In this document: one piece after another, positions 45,406 to 53,621 of the stretch
How the letters are laid out: every line of letters starts with the position of its first letter
Numbering within the stretch: position 1 is the stretch's first letter
DNA from: Segetibacter koreensis DSM 18137
GTDB lineage: Bacteria; Bacteroidota; Bacteroidia; Chitinophagales; Chitinophagaceae
Direction of reading: 5' to 3'
Assembly: GCF_000374045.1 (NCBI RefSeq)
Contig: NZ_KB893333.1
Coordinates: 1-56,473 of the forward strand
DNA: 56,473 bases
Program-made: the position numbers and the translations under genes
The notes under the pieces: model-generated
Told to the model about the DNA's origin: nothing
Database searches by the model: none
What the model saw: only the letters and a program-made list of their open reading frames with translations

Positions 45406-45485
45406 AATTTTAATTTTTGTATTGAAAATGTTAGAAGTGAAAATGAGAAACGTGAAAGCGGATGTTTTTACCTTTTTACTTTATT

Positions 45486-46037
45486 TTATTTATAAACATT
45501 CAAATCCGCGTAGCCTTCTTCGGCTCTGATTTTTGCGCGGTCTACATATAATTGACGGTCTTGGGGAGCCCTGGTATTTAACCCGTCAACGTAACGGTTG
45601 AACATGCAAAAGGCAGCAGCGATCAGAACAGTATCATGTATTTCTCTGTCTGTCGCACCAAAAGTTCTCGCATGCTCAACTTGCTCAGGCGTTACATACT
45701 TTCCACCTTTTTGCACACTGCCAGCTATAGCTAGCAATGCTTTCAGTTTATCTGAAATAGGTGCTGATTGATAATCTTTTTTAATGGCGTCAATAAACGG
45801 TATATCACATTGAAAGTAATGTTGTGCAAGTGCACCGTGTACATTTTGACAATAAAAACAGTCGTTTTGAGATGACACATATGCACCAATCATTTCCCTT
45901 TCGCCGCGTGACAACGTGTTGTTATCATCATGTAATAGAACTTCTGCCAATTCATTTAAAGGTTTAGCCGTTTCAGGCCTAAAAGCCATTGGACCTCTAA
46001 TGCCTGGTAAGTCTTTTTGTAAATCGATGAAAGCCAT
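45486..46037 (-). CDS. AhpD-like/carboxymuconolactone decarboxylase family protein, paralogue 2
   Basis: 183 residues. The closest relative in the window is the downstream paralogue 1 (shared LPGIR, MAFRPET, SAPxSDKLKALLxIAGSVQKGGKYVTPEQVE and NRYVDGL). Active-site residues by spacing: Glu48, Cys60, Cys63 and His67 (NDCFYCQNVH). No signal peptide. It is 80 bases from paralogue 1 and 49 bases from paralogue 3, all in one direction. The high identity in the core suggests a fairly recent tandem duplication with retained catalytic residues. Confidence 0.9.
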   Translation of the reverse strand: MAFIDLQKDLPGIRGPMAFRPETAKPLNELAEVLLHDDNNTLSRGEREMIGAYVSSQNDCFYCQNVHGALAQHYFQCDIPFIDAIKKDYQSAPISDKLKALLAIAGSVQKGGKYVTPEQVEHARTFGATDREIHDTVLIAAAFCMFNRYVDGLNTRAPQDRQLYVDRAKIRAEEGYADLNVYK

Positions 46038-46086
46038 ATTTGTTATTTGAAAAATTGTAATTGAATTTTAATTTGGCCAGTTACTG

Positions 46087-46632
46087 CTAACCTGTCGTTG
46101 GCAACTGGTATCCCTTTTCCGTCATTCTTTTGCCCATTGCGTCGTACTCGGCAGGGTCTGTTGGGGTTAAGCTTGCAAGACCATCTACATAGCGGTTAAA
46201 CATGCAAAAAGTCGCAGCAATCAAAACCGTATCATGTATTTCCCTGTCGTTAGCGCCAAGTTTTCTTGCAGCTTCTATGTCTTCGGGCAATACTTCTTTC
46301 CCTAATATTTGTACTTTACCTGCTATATGCAGCAATGTTTTTAGCTTTTCGCTTACGTTGGCGTGTTGCATATCTTTTAGGACAGCATCGACTGTATCTT
46401 TATTGTCACTAAAAAGACATCGCGCGGCTGCAGCGTGACTGCTCATACAAAACGTACAGTCATTTAGATAAGAAACATAGGTAGCTATCAGTTCTCTTTC
46501 AGCTTCGCTTAACGGCGATTCGCCTCTTAATAAAACCTGAGCTAAATCATACAATGGTTTGCCCGTTTCTGGCCTGAACATTACTAATGCCCTAATGCCG
46601 GGAACTCCTTCTGGAACATTAATGTATGCCAT
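46087..46632 (-). CDS. AhpD-like/carboxymuconolactone decarboxylase family protein, paralogue 3
   Basis: 181 residues with the same plan as its neighbours but more divergent: VPGIRALVMFRPET, active site Glu47, Cys59, Cys62, His66 in NDCTFCMSSH, and GANDREIHDTVLIAATFCMF. The residues round the CxxC (CTFC instead of CFYC) resemble paralogue 4, so the four form two pairs. A 196-base gap separates it from the MFS permease gene upstream, the largest break in this row. A CCCC-TTTA-GGGG palindrome (46811-46822) lies in that gap, close to the permease stop. Confidence 0.9.
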   Translation of the reverse strand: MAYINVPEGVPGIRALVMFRPETGKPLYDLAQVLLRGESPLSEAERELIATYVSYLNDCTFCMSSHAAAARCLFSDNKDTVDAVLKDMQHANVSEKLKTLLHIAGKVQILGKEVLPEDIEAARKLGANDREIHDTVLIAATFCMFNRYVDGLASLTPTDPAEYDAMGKRMTEKGYQLPTTG

Positions 46633-46810
46633 AAATAAGCCTTATAATTTTTAAAAACATTTTGTAAACTATAGAAAATAACATCTATTAAGATCTTGCA
46701 TAGATCAACATCTTGTATAAATAGCCGCGTCGAAAAAATTCAATTCCGCCCCCTATTATGTTGCGTTTTAAACCGCAAAAAGCGCTATGTTCATCTTTTA
46801 AGCCTTTAAA

Positions 46811-46822
46811 CCCCTTTAGGGG
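46811..46822. repeat. CCCC-TTTA-GGGG palindrome behind the MFS gene
   Basis: CCCC and GGGG with a 4-nt loop, inside a longer imperfect inversion (AGCC at 46801-46804 and GGCT at 46821-46824), just after the permease stop. There is no T-tract, so termination is uncertain; it may attenuate or stabilise the message between the two halves of the row. Confidence 0.4.
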
Positions 46823-46828
46823 CTGGGC

Positions 46829-48100
46829 TTAATCCTGATAATTGATAGAGTTTTGTTTTCCAAATAGTGTGGTGATAAAACCGATAACAAATACAAATGA
46901 AAAAATAAATATAGCATTGCCATAACCGCCAAGAAAACTAACCAAAGCGCCAACAAAGAAAACTACGGTGGCTGTAAACAGCCTCCCTGCACTAAAACAA
47001 AAACCGGTTGCAGAAGCACGAACAATTCGTGGAAATAACAGAGGAATATAAACTGAAAGAACGCCTTGACTGATACCAAAGAAAAGTGCCAGCACCGAAA
47101 GTTCTATAAAAGCTGTTGTGTTAAATGCTGTATTAATTTTAAAAAGCAGTAATGAGAAAATGAAACTGACTAAAAAACACATGAGCATCGTTCTTCTCAA
47201 TCCTATTGCGTTTGCGATCCATCCTGAAATAAAACCTCCCGTTAAACCGCCGGCTCCAAGTATCATCATACTCAGTCCCCGATTGTGTTGCTCATTGGAT
47301 GGCGAGATACTTTGTACCCATGTCGGCAGCCAGGAGAAAATCGCCCATAACCCGATTAACATAGTTCCAAAGATTACAGAACCGAGAAGCAGATCTTTTC
47401 TGTAAGATATATTAAAAAGTTTTTGGGAAAGAACGATTTGGCCATCTTTTTCCGGTGAACCATCTTTCCTGCTTTCAGGTTCTTCTAATGTAAACATCGC
47501 CGTTACTGCAACCAACATAGGGATCAATCCAATCAAAAAAGCCTGCCTCCACGTTGATACAAACAATTCTATAAAGCCTGCAGAAAAAATGCCGACAGGA
47601 ATTGAAATGGATAAGATACCTAATGCTACTGCCCGCTTCTTGGGAGACCATGCTTCTGCAACAAGAATATTTGTAGTGACCAACACGCCACCAATGCCAA
47701 AGCCTGATAAAAAACGGCAGACAGCTACCAAAAACCATGATGGTGAAAAACCTGTCAACACGGTGAATAAAGCATAAAAAGCTGTAGCTAAAATAACGGT
47801 TTTAGACCGCCCAATCTTATCGCATATTAATCCCCATGCGATGCCACCAAACATCCATCCAAAAATAAAGACTGAGCTTATGTAAGCGCTGACATTATTA
47901 AATTTTTCTACCGATACATCTCCTAATAAATCCTTAACTGCAACCGGCAAATAAACAGACATTAGCGTAGATACCGTACCGCCAAACATAGTACTGGTGA
48001 AACAAATCGCAAACAGTAATAGATGCTTTGTTGTTTTTACTTTCGTAACTACACCTTCCTCTTTAAGGGGAAGTGCAGCCGATAAAATTGTGTGAGACAT
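46829..48100 (-). CDS. MFS transporter
   Basis: 423 residues with twelve hydrophobic segments. Motif A between the second and third is GLICDKIGRSKT, and VCRFLSGFGIGGVLVTTNIL with EAWSPKKRAVALG follows, in the style of sugar and aromatic-acid proton symporters. The central loop (about 205-225) is charged. It lies between AhpD-like paralogues 3 and 4 (9 bases after the latter), so import or export of the same compound these proteins act on is likely. The exact substrate is not readable. Confidence 0.92.
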   Translation of the reverse strand: MSHTILSAALPLKEEGVVTKVKTTKHLLLFAICFTSTMFGGTVSTLMSVYLPVAVKDLLGDVSVEKFNNVSAYISSVFIFGWMFGGIAWGLICDKIGRSKTVILATAFYALFTVLTGFSPSWFLVAVCRFLSGFGIGGVLVTTNILVAEAWSPKKRAVALGILSISIPVGIFSAGFIELFVSTWRQAFLIGLIPMLVAVTAMFTLEEPESRKDGSPEKDGQIVLSQKLFNISYRKDLLLGSVIFGTMLIGLWAIFSWLPTWVQSISPSNEQHNRGLSMMILGAGGLTGGFISGWIANAIGLRRTMLMCFLVSFIFSLLLFKINTAFNTTAFIELSVLALFFGISQGVLSVYIPLLFPRIVRASATGFCFSAGRLFTATVVFFVGALVSFLGGYGNAIFIFSFVFVIGFITTLFGKQNSINYQD

Positions 48101-48109
48101 AAAAACAAT

Positions 48110-48679
48110 TTAGATTTTCTCTTTTTTCAAATGATCGTATCCCTGCGGCAGACGGGTGTAACCGTGGCGGACTAATCGGTTTGCCAGCACATTAAAGTAA
48201 CCAGAGTCATCAGGCAGTGCTGTTGCCAGTCCATCTACATAACGATTATAGAGACAAAACAATGCAGCAATTAATACCGTATCGTGAATTTCTACATCAG
48301 TCGCTCCTTCATCTTTCGCTTTTTGTATAGCTTCTGGCGTTACACTTTTACCACTTTCTCTTACCATTGAGGCAATGGTTAGTAGCGCTTTCATTTTACC
48401 ACTTACAGGTGCGGTGTTAATGTCTTCTTTTACCTTTTTCGCTGTTTCAGTATTGCCGATTAAAAGGTCGGCAGCAGCGGTATGTGCTGTTGTACAAAAG
48501 GTGCAATTGTTACCACTTGATACAACGGTGGCTATCAGCTCGCGTTCTCCTTCTGTAAATGTTGATTGGCCTCGTAATAAAATTTGGGTTAATTCCCGAA
48601 TAGGCTGCGCGGAATCTTTTCGATACTCAAGTAAGCCGGTTATTCCGGGCAAATGTTCTTCCAGAGGTATGTAAGGCAT
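48110..48679 (-). CDS. AhpD-like/carboxymuconolactone decarboxylase family protein, paralogue 4
   Basis: 189 residues, the most divergent of the four copies. It keeps LPGITGL, the active-site set Glu47, Cys59, Cys62, His66 in NNCTFCTTAH, and IHDTVLIAALFCLYNRYVDGL. The FRPET of the others is YRKDS here. It is followed 9 bases later by the MFS permease and preceded 47 bases earlier by the haloperoxidase-type gene, so all three are probably on one message. No signal peptide is present. Confidence 0.9.
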   Translation of the reverse strand: MPYIPLEEHLPGITGLLEYRKDSAQPIRELTQILLRGQSTFTEGERELIATVVSSGNNCTFCTTAHTAAADLLIGNTETAKKVKEDINTAPVSGKMKALLTIASMVRESGKSVTPEAIQKAKDEGATDVEIHDTVLIAALFCLYNRYVDGLATALPDDSGYFNVLANRLVRHGYTRLPQGYDHLKKEKI

Positions 48680-48726
48680 GATTTGTAGTTTTTGTTATAA
48701 AAAAAACCGATAAAGGAAAAAGGCGT

Positions 48727-50280
48727 TTATTCTGCTCCGTCCGCCATGGCTTTCGCTACCGCGTAAGCGCCAATTTTTTTTCCGACAGTCAAACCAGCCT
48801 GGCAATCGCTTCTGTGATGTATTCCTCCATACATTCTGGAGTTAGATGCTTCCTGTGCCATTGCGTTGTAGTCAGAGGCCCTTTCAGGAACAATATGCGA
48901 TAGCACTTCTGCTGCAGCACCACTAAAAGTTGAATGACCGGATATGTATGAAGGAAAATTAGGAATGCCCGTTAATGTTTTAATAGCCGGGTTCATTTGA
49001 GAAGGCCTGGGATTGAAATAATAATATTTGGTATTCCAACAAACAATTGCCGCATCCATTAGTGACATATTAAGGAGGGCGAGATTGCGCGCCCATCTAA
49101 TTTCGCTATAATCTTTTTTAAGGAAGTCGTCAGCCGCAATTGCATTCCAATGACCGGCAGGAGTAGATGTACCAGCGCCGTCAGCCCAGAAATGAACGAT
49201 TCTTATTTGTTCGCGCGAAGGATTTTTGACGTAATTATATATCTCTTCAGTTTCTTTTTTCATTTCTTCGCTACCCGTAGATGGAGGAGGGCCGGGACGC
49301 AAAGAAGCACATGTAGCCGAGTCAAAAAGAAATGCTTTTACTTTACCGTACAAAGGAAGCATGGGAGGTCGTTTGGGTGATTCAAAAGTGTACCACGGCG
49401 TTTCATTTTTTGCTATACAGTCTGTTTCAAACTTCGACCAATCGACTGCGGTGCCTCCTGCTTTGCCTGCACCATCGGTTTTGGCACGTGCAATAAAAAC
49501 CTGTGCAACAGACCTTCCTAAAATTTCTCCGGCCGCAATATCACTACGCACATTAGCGCCTGCCATTAGTCTGGCCTGTTCTGCTTCTGCGGCCTTTTGC
49601 TCTATAAAAGCTATTTCAGTCGGAAATAATAATTTCATCATTTCTGCAGTAACGCCGGCCACCACCGCATCTTCTGAAGGGTAAGATGGCAAATTGCTTT
49701 GAGGTACCAAAAGGTTTGCTTTCAATGTCGAATCTACTTTATATGGTGCCGCTCTATTATAGATTTTTTTATAATGCCATGCAGCAACTAATGCATCGTA
49801 TTGCGCAGCGCTTATATAAGCATAAGCTCTTGCCGCATAAGGTGGATTTGAAAAAGGAAATTGCGGATAGTTAAACGGATTCGCAGCATTCGGAATGGGA
49901 TAAGTACCATCTTCTGCCTGGTAAGGTGGCAGATTGTGTTTTGCCACTAACCCTCTCATAATTTCATTCCAGCGAAGCACTGTACCCGCGCTCCAATATT
50001 TAACTACTGCTTTTTGACCTTCGGTAAGGTTCTGTTGTAATCCTTTTATTTCGTTTAACTCACCTATATACCCCGAAGTATTTGTTGCGGCAGGTGTTGC
50101 TACTGCAAAAGTATCAGGGCGTGATAGCAGAACGGTTTTCCAGCTTCCTGCTTCCATGTCAATATTAGTTTGATTAAGCGCAGGAAGATTTTCAGTATGT
50201 TCAATAATACTTTTAGAACAGGCAAATTGTATGATAATTAAAAGACCTGTAATCAGAGATAGTATAGATATTTTTTTCAT
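48727..50280 (-). CDS. PAP2 superfamily / vanadium-dependent haloperoxidase-type lipoprotein
   Basis: 517 residues from the ATG at 50280; a TTG at 50286 would add two. A lipoprotein signal ends in IIQFACSKS, so it faces the periplasm. All three blocks of the vanadate-binding signature are complete (numbered from the TTG at 50286): Lys420-x6-Arg427-Pro428, SGH at 449-451, and Ser483-Arg484-x5-His490. This constellation is shared by vanadium haloperoxidases, which make hypohalous acid from peroxide and halide, and PAP2 acid phosphatases. The long helical N-terminal half and total length of more than 500 residues favour the haloperoxidase-like branch. It is the second gene of the row, 19 bases behind the outer-membrane protein. 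Catalytic type, halide or phosphate, cannot be decided from sequence. Confidence 0.88.
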   Translation of the reverse strand: MKKISILSLITGLLIIIQFACSKSIIEHTENLPALNQTNIDMEAGSWKTVLLSRPDTFAVATPAATNTSGYIGELNEIKGLQQNLTEGQKAVVKYWSAGTVLRWNEIMRGLVAKHNLPPYQAEDGTYPIPNAANPFNYPQFPFSNPPYAARAYAYISAAQYDALVAAWHYKKIYNRAAPYKVDSTLKANLLVPQSNLPSYPSEDAVVAGVTAEMMKLLFPTEIAFIEQKAAEAEQARLMAGANVRSDIAAGEILGRSVAQVFIARAKTDGAGKAGGTAVDWSKFETDCIAKNETPWYTFESPKRPPMLPLYGKVKAFLFDSATCASLRPGPPPSTGSEEMKKETEEIYNYVKNPSREQIRIVHFWADGAGTSTPAGHWNAIAADDFLKKDYSEIRWARNLALLNMSLMDAAIVCWNTKYYYFNPRPSQMNPAIKTLTGIPNFPSYISGHSTFSGAAAEVLSHIVPERASDYNAMAQEASNSRMYGGIHHRSDCQAGLTVGKKIGAYAVAKAMADGAE

Positions 50281-50305
50281 TTTCAATCAATTTTTCAAAA
50301 TAAGG

Positions 50306-51247
50306 TTACTTGGAAGATTTGTTGGGATGTAGGCTGAAAATATAATACAGGCCGGCGCCATAAGAAGTGGCACGTCCTACATTACGGCCAGATAGTACAT
50401 AATCAGCTTCGCCAGTCAGCTCAATATGGGTGAAACGCGGTAGCGTATACTTCGCGTGAACGCCAACAGAAGTGCTATTCATCCTGTTGCTTGGAAAAGG
50501 CATATCATTTTTTCTGATATCAAAACCTCCGAGCGTCGTCATGTTATTTAACAGCGCTTCTGCAACAAGATATTTTTTTCTGATTCCTACGCTAAAATTA
50601 TACAAAGCCATATCAGGCATTTTTACCTCCGTTGTATTATGAAGCTCGGTAGTGTAGTAAGCGTCTCTGTCAAGTTTTACGTTGCTTCTGCGCACATAGG
50701 CTCCTGAAATTGTTGTAAAGAAAATTCCCTTTTGGTAATCAGCTAAAAGTCTTCCTGAAACATTTGTTGAACCTAATCCTATCGAGAGAGGAAGGAAGTC
50801 AATTACATAATTACTAACGGGTGTACTAACTCCTGCGACAGCAAAAAGAGAAAATTTTTCTTTAGCTGATCGTATAGTAATTGGTTTCCATTTTAAGAAA
50901 AGGCTTGCATCCTGTAAACCTTTCATCCCGTGCAAAGTACCTTTTGAAGCACTTGTCCAAACGTAAGGAAGCCCGGCTAAAACATTAAGTTTATCGGAAA
51001 TGCCATAGTTAGTCATATACATCACTGACTGGGTACTTACGCTCCCTATGTTGTCGTTATTTCTTTTATAAGAGCCTTCCCAGTAGTCTGTCCATTTTGA
51101 ATTCATATAAGAAAAGCCGTTACACCATTGTGCTTTATTAAGCATGATGGCATCATGCTCAGTTTGAGCAAAAAGTTTCGAATAAGAAAAAGCCAAGGAA
51201 ATAATCAGTAAACACAAAAGCACGCGCCTTTGTAAATTATTCTTCAT
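50306..51247 (-). CDS. Outer-membrane beta-barrel protein (MetA-pathway phenol degradation-like transporter)
   Basis: 313 residues with a signal peptide (about 1-28, ending SKLFAQ). The remaining sequence alternates as amphipathic strands with the features of the Phenol_MetA_deg-like barrel family: MTNYGISDKLNVLAGLPYVWT near residue 80, LFAVAGVSTPVSNY near 140, and a final strand YGAGLYYIFSL. Members are proposed to pass hydrophobic or aromatic compounds through the outer membrane. It seems to be the first gene of the AhpD/haloperoxidase row, 19 bases ahead of the haloperoxidase-type gene. Confidence 0.8.
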   Translation of the reverse strand: MKNNLQRRVLLCLLIISLAFSYSKLFAQTEHDAIMLNKAQWCNGFSYMNSKWTDYWEGSYKRNNDNIGSVSTQSVMYMTNYGISDKLNVLAGLPYVWTSASKGTLHGMKGLQDASLFLKWKPITIRSAKEKFSLFAVAGVSTPVSNYVIDFLPLSIGLGSTNVSGRLLADYQKGIFFTTISGAYVRRSNVKLDRDAYYTTELHNTTEVKMPDMALYNFSVGIRKKYLVAEALLNNMTTLGGFDIRKNDMPFPSNRMNSTSVGVHAKYTLPRFTHIELTGEADYVLSGRNVGRATSYGAGLYYIFSLHPNKSSK

Positions 51248-51362
51248 AATAATTAAGTTAGTTGTTGGGTAAATATTAAAGCTAATAGTCCAGTAGCATA
51301 CTAAATGCTAATGTAAAAGCACACAGGCAGTTGTAGGGTCTGCATTGCTTGTGTCAATAAAT

Positions 51363-51935
51363 TTAAAGAAGTGCTTTAAGCTTTTCGGGAGGTTGTTCAG
51401 GAGTGGCGTGAGGAAATGTAGCTAATTCCCACGGTTTGCTGAAAGACGAGTAACATGATTGAACGCTAAATATGCGGGAAGTATAGTTAAGCTCACTTTT
51501 ATCAAATTCACTAAAAATATTTTTTAAAGAAACAGATTTAGAATCTGAAGATTTTTTTGAATTTGAATTAGCAGTTGCGTCACTTATATTTTTGTAAGAA
51601 TCATTTGCTTCTGATTGCAGACGCATTTTATTGTAATCAGGCAGGCACAATAGTACAAGCTGACCTTCTAGAATTCTTCTTTTCACGTACTTATAAATCT
51701 TGCCATTGATTTTTATTTCCCCATCGACGCGTTCAAAGGAAGAGTTATTAGGTAAATACGGAAGTGATAAAGGAACTTTTATAGTAAGCAAGTCAGCTTC
51801 ATTGTACAAATCTTCATTAAGCGAAGCTTCCAATTGTTTGTCTGATTGCTGTTGCTCATAGCAAATCATTACTCTGTATCCCACGAGATTGATCAGGAAT
51901 AAAGAAATTAAAAATATGGAAGCAAGTTTTTTCAA
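51363..51935 (-). CDS. Small conserved Bacteroidota protein with N-terminal anchor (TTG start)
   Basis: 190 residues. The start is TTG at 51935: the preceding in-frame codons are TGA ATT, and no ATG exists before a perfect MKKLASIFLISLFLINLVGY signal or anchor. The body (KVPLSLPYLPNNSSFERVDG, then IKINGKIYKYVKRRI and a Cys near residue 97) is of a type often found beside TonB-dependent receptors in this phylum, with no known role. A Ser/Asn/Lys-rich linker (about 115-140) follows. It lies 115 bases upstream of the outer-membrane barrel gene and may or may not be part of that row. Confidence 0.7.
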   Translation of the reverse strand: MKKLASIFLISLFLINLVGYRVMICYEQQQSDKQLEASLNEDLYNEADLLTIKVPLSLPYLPNNSSFERVDGEIKINGKIYKYVKRRILEGQLVLLCLPDYNKMRLQSEANDSYKNISDATANSNSKKSSDSKSVSLKNIFSEFDKSELNYTSRIFSVQSCYSSFSKPWELATFPHATPEQPPEKLKALL

Positions 51936-51990
51936 AATTCAAGGCAAAATACAAATTTCTTTTACATAAAATAAATTTTTTATTGCGTCC

Positions 51991-52386
51991 TTATTGTGTG
52001 CTCAGGCTTCCTTTATTTTTCTTATGCCAGTAATAATAAGATATAATGCCGGGAATTATCCATAATAACATAAACAACATCATAGGGTCGAACTGACCTG
52101 ATGATGCTACGCCTGAATAAATAGCACCGGCCAGATCGAAGAACAAACCAGCATAAGCCCATTCCTTTACGCTGCGGTTCAAGCCGGGAACCAGGATTGC
52201 AATCGAGCCGATCAATTTTGCAATGCTGATATATCGTATAAAGTAGACTGGATAGCCCAGTGCATCATGTATCAGTTGAATAGATTTTTGAGAAGGCTTT
52301 AGTCCCCCGACAGCGGAGAAGATCATTGAGGCAGCAAAAACAATAGTAGATATCCAATAGAGCAGTTTAGCAGTTTTGGTGGTCAT
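51991..52386 (-). CDS. DoxX-like membrane protein
   Basis: 131 residues with four predicted membrane helices, the usual DoxX size. The sequence IFSAVGGLKP, then LGYPVYFIRYISIAKLIGSI and LFFDLAGAIYSG fits the DoxX-like family of small four-helix inner-membrane proteins. Roles in oxidative stress or quinone-linked complexes have been proposed for some members. It stands alone, 55 bases behind the TTG-start gene. Confidence 0.88.
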   Translation of the reverse strand: MTTKTAKLLYWISTIVFAASMIFSAVGGLKPSQKSIQLIHDALGYPVYFIRYISIAKLIGSIAILVPGLNRSVKEWAYAGLFFDLAGAIYSGVASSGQFDPMMLFMLLWIIPGIISYYYWHKKNKGSLSTQ

Positions 52387-52607
52387 AGTATTATTTTAAA
52401 TTCTGAATCACGGATAAAAATAATTCCTTCCTTTCATAATTCAAATGGCCCGACTGCTGATATTTCCTCCACTGATGTAGGAGCTTCACCAAATCTCAAC
52501 TAGAGTTTATTTGCAGGTGAAGTACACTGCAAAAACGATATTTAAAATTATAAACGAAAAAGATGAAGCACAAGCCTCATCCTTTAATAACCGACAAACA
52601 AAAGCCT

Positions 52608-53345
52608 TTAGTACCTCTTTACTACCCTGTAAATAAATCGTTCGGGCTTGCTTGTTACTCCTGATGCTTGCTGCAATTTTTTCAGCTGGTCCGACTTCCA
52701 GAAAGCGTACGCTTTGGCTGTGTCCAGCAACGCTACCACCACTGTTACTTTATGGTTATCATCTGCATTATGTCCGTAAGCGCGATCCATCAAGCCGTTG
52801 TCTGCCCTCATCTGGCGGGAACTGTCAAACGATCTTTGCCACTTATCCCAATCTTTTACAGTGAAAGTTGTTCTTGAGCGCAGGTCAGAACTAATAGTAG
52901 CTGTGTCCTGGAATGTCATAGTTGTAAAATCAATAAGGGGCTTACCTACAACACCTCCTTTTTGCATAGCCTGCTTTAACCCCGGGTCTTTAGCAAACGC
53001 TTTTGCTTTGTTTAGGTCATCTACTTTTACTGCCACCAGGAGAGTGTTCGAATCTTTTAGGCCACGGCCAATGACATAGTTATGAGTACCACTGGCCACC
53101 CGCATGGAATCGTGGGCATCATAAGAGGCTTGCCATTTGTTGAAATTCGCAACCTTATGTGTTACAATCATCATGTTTTGAGGTGTATTAATGATAGTGG
53201 AAGGCTTGGAATTTGCAGCGGCTGTAGCGTTTTTAGCTGTGCTGTCATTTGCGGTAGTGTCCGTACCTTTCTTCCCTCCACAGGAGGCAATACAAAAAAG
53301 AGCTACAGCCAGCGAAAATCTTGAACTAAGGGTTAAGGATTTCAT
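52608..53345 (-). CDS. Lipoprotein with two tandem dimeric alpha/beta-barrel-like domains
   Basis: 245 residues. The lipoprotein signal ends in FCIASCGGKKG, and a Ser/Thr/Ala/Asn-rich linker (about 26-50) follows. Two similar domains of about 85 residues come next: MMIVTHKVANFNKWQASYD with DSMRVASG and then TFTVKDWDKWQRSFD with RQMRADNG. The layout resembles the small ferredoxin-like dimeric-barrel family (antibiotic-biosynthesis-monooxygenase-like), here duplicated in one chain. No function is known. A TATATTTG -7 box lies about 65 bases upstream. Confidence 0.72.
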   Translation of the reverse strand: MKSLTLSSRFSLAVALFCIASCGGKKGTDTTANDSTAKNATAAANSKPSTIINTPQNMMIVTHKVANFNKWQASYDAHDSMRVASGTHNYVIGRGLKDSNTLLVAVKVDDLNKAKAFAKDPGLKQAMQKGGVVGKPLIDFTTMTFQDTATISSDLRSRTTFTVKDWDKWQRSFDSSRQMRADNGLMDRAYGHNADDNHKVTVVVALLDTAKAYAFWKSDQLKKLQQASGVTSKPERFIYRVVKRY

Positions 53346-53409
53346 CGTTGTAAATTTAAAAATGAAGAATCAGAAACCGGTGTAGTTAAAAAACAAGAGT
53401 AAAGTGTAT

Positions 53410-53417
53410 CAAATATA
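53410..53417 (-). promoter_or_regulatory. -7 box before the two-domain lipoprotein gene
   Basis: TATATTTG on the minus strand, an exact TAnnTTTG match, 65 bases upstream of the ATG at 53345. No TTG at standard spacing is seen. Confidence 0.35.
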
Positions 53418-53621
53418 CTACAAAAAAGTCGCAAAGAAAATAGGCGTCATCCGGAACGAACGATAATTTCCGTTGCTATTGTATTCTTCACCAACCGCTT
53501 TGTACGAGTTTATTTGCAGGGAAAGGACCGGTGAAAAAGTGAGAAAACTTGAAAAAGATGCAAAGGCAAAAAGATTGTATGGTGTCGCTCGTGTATACTG
53601 GTATAGCTGTAACTGCCCGTT

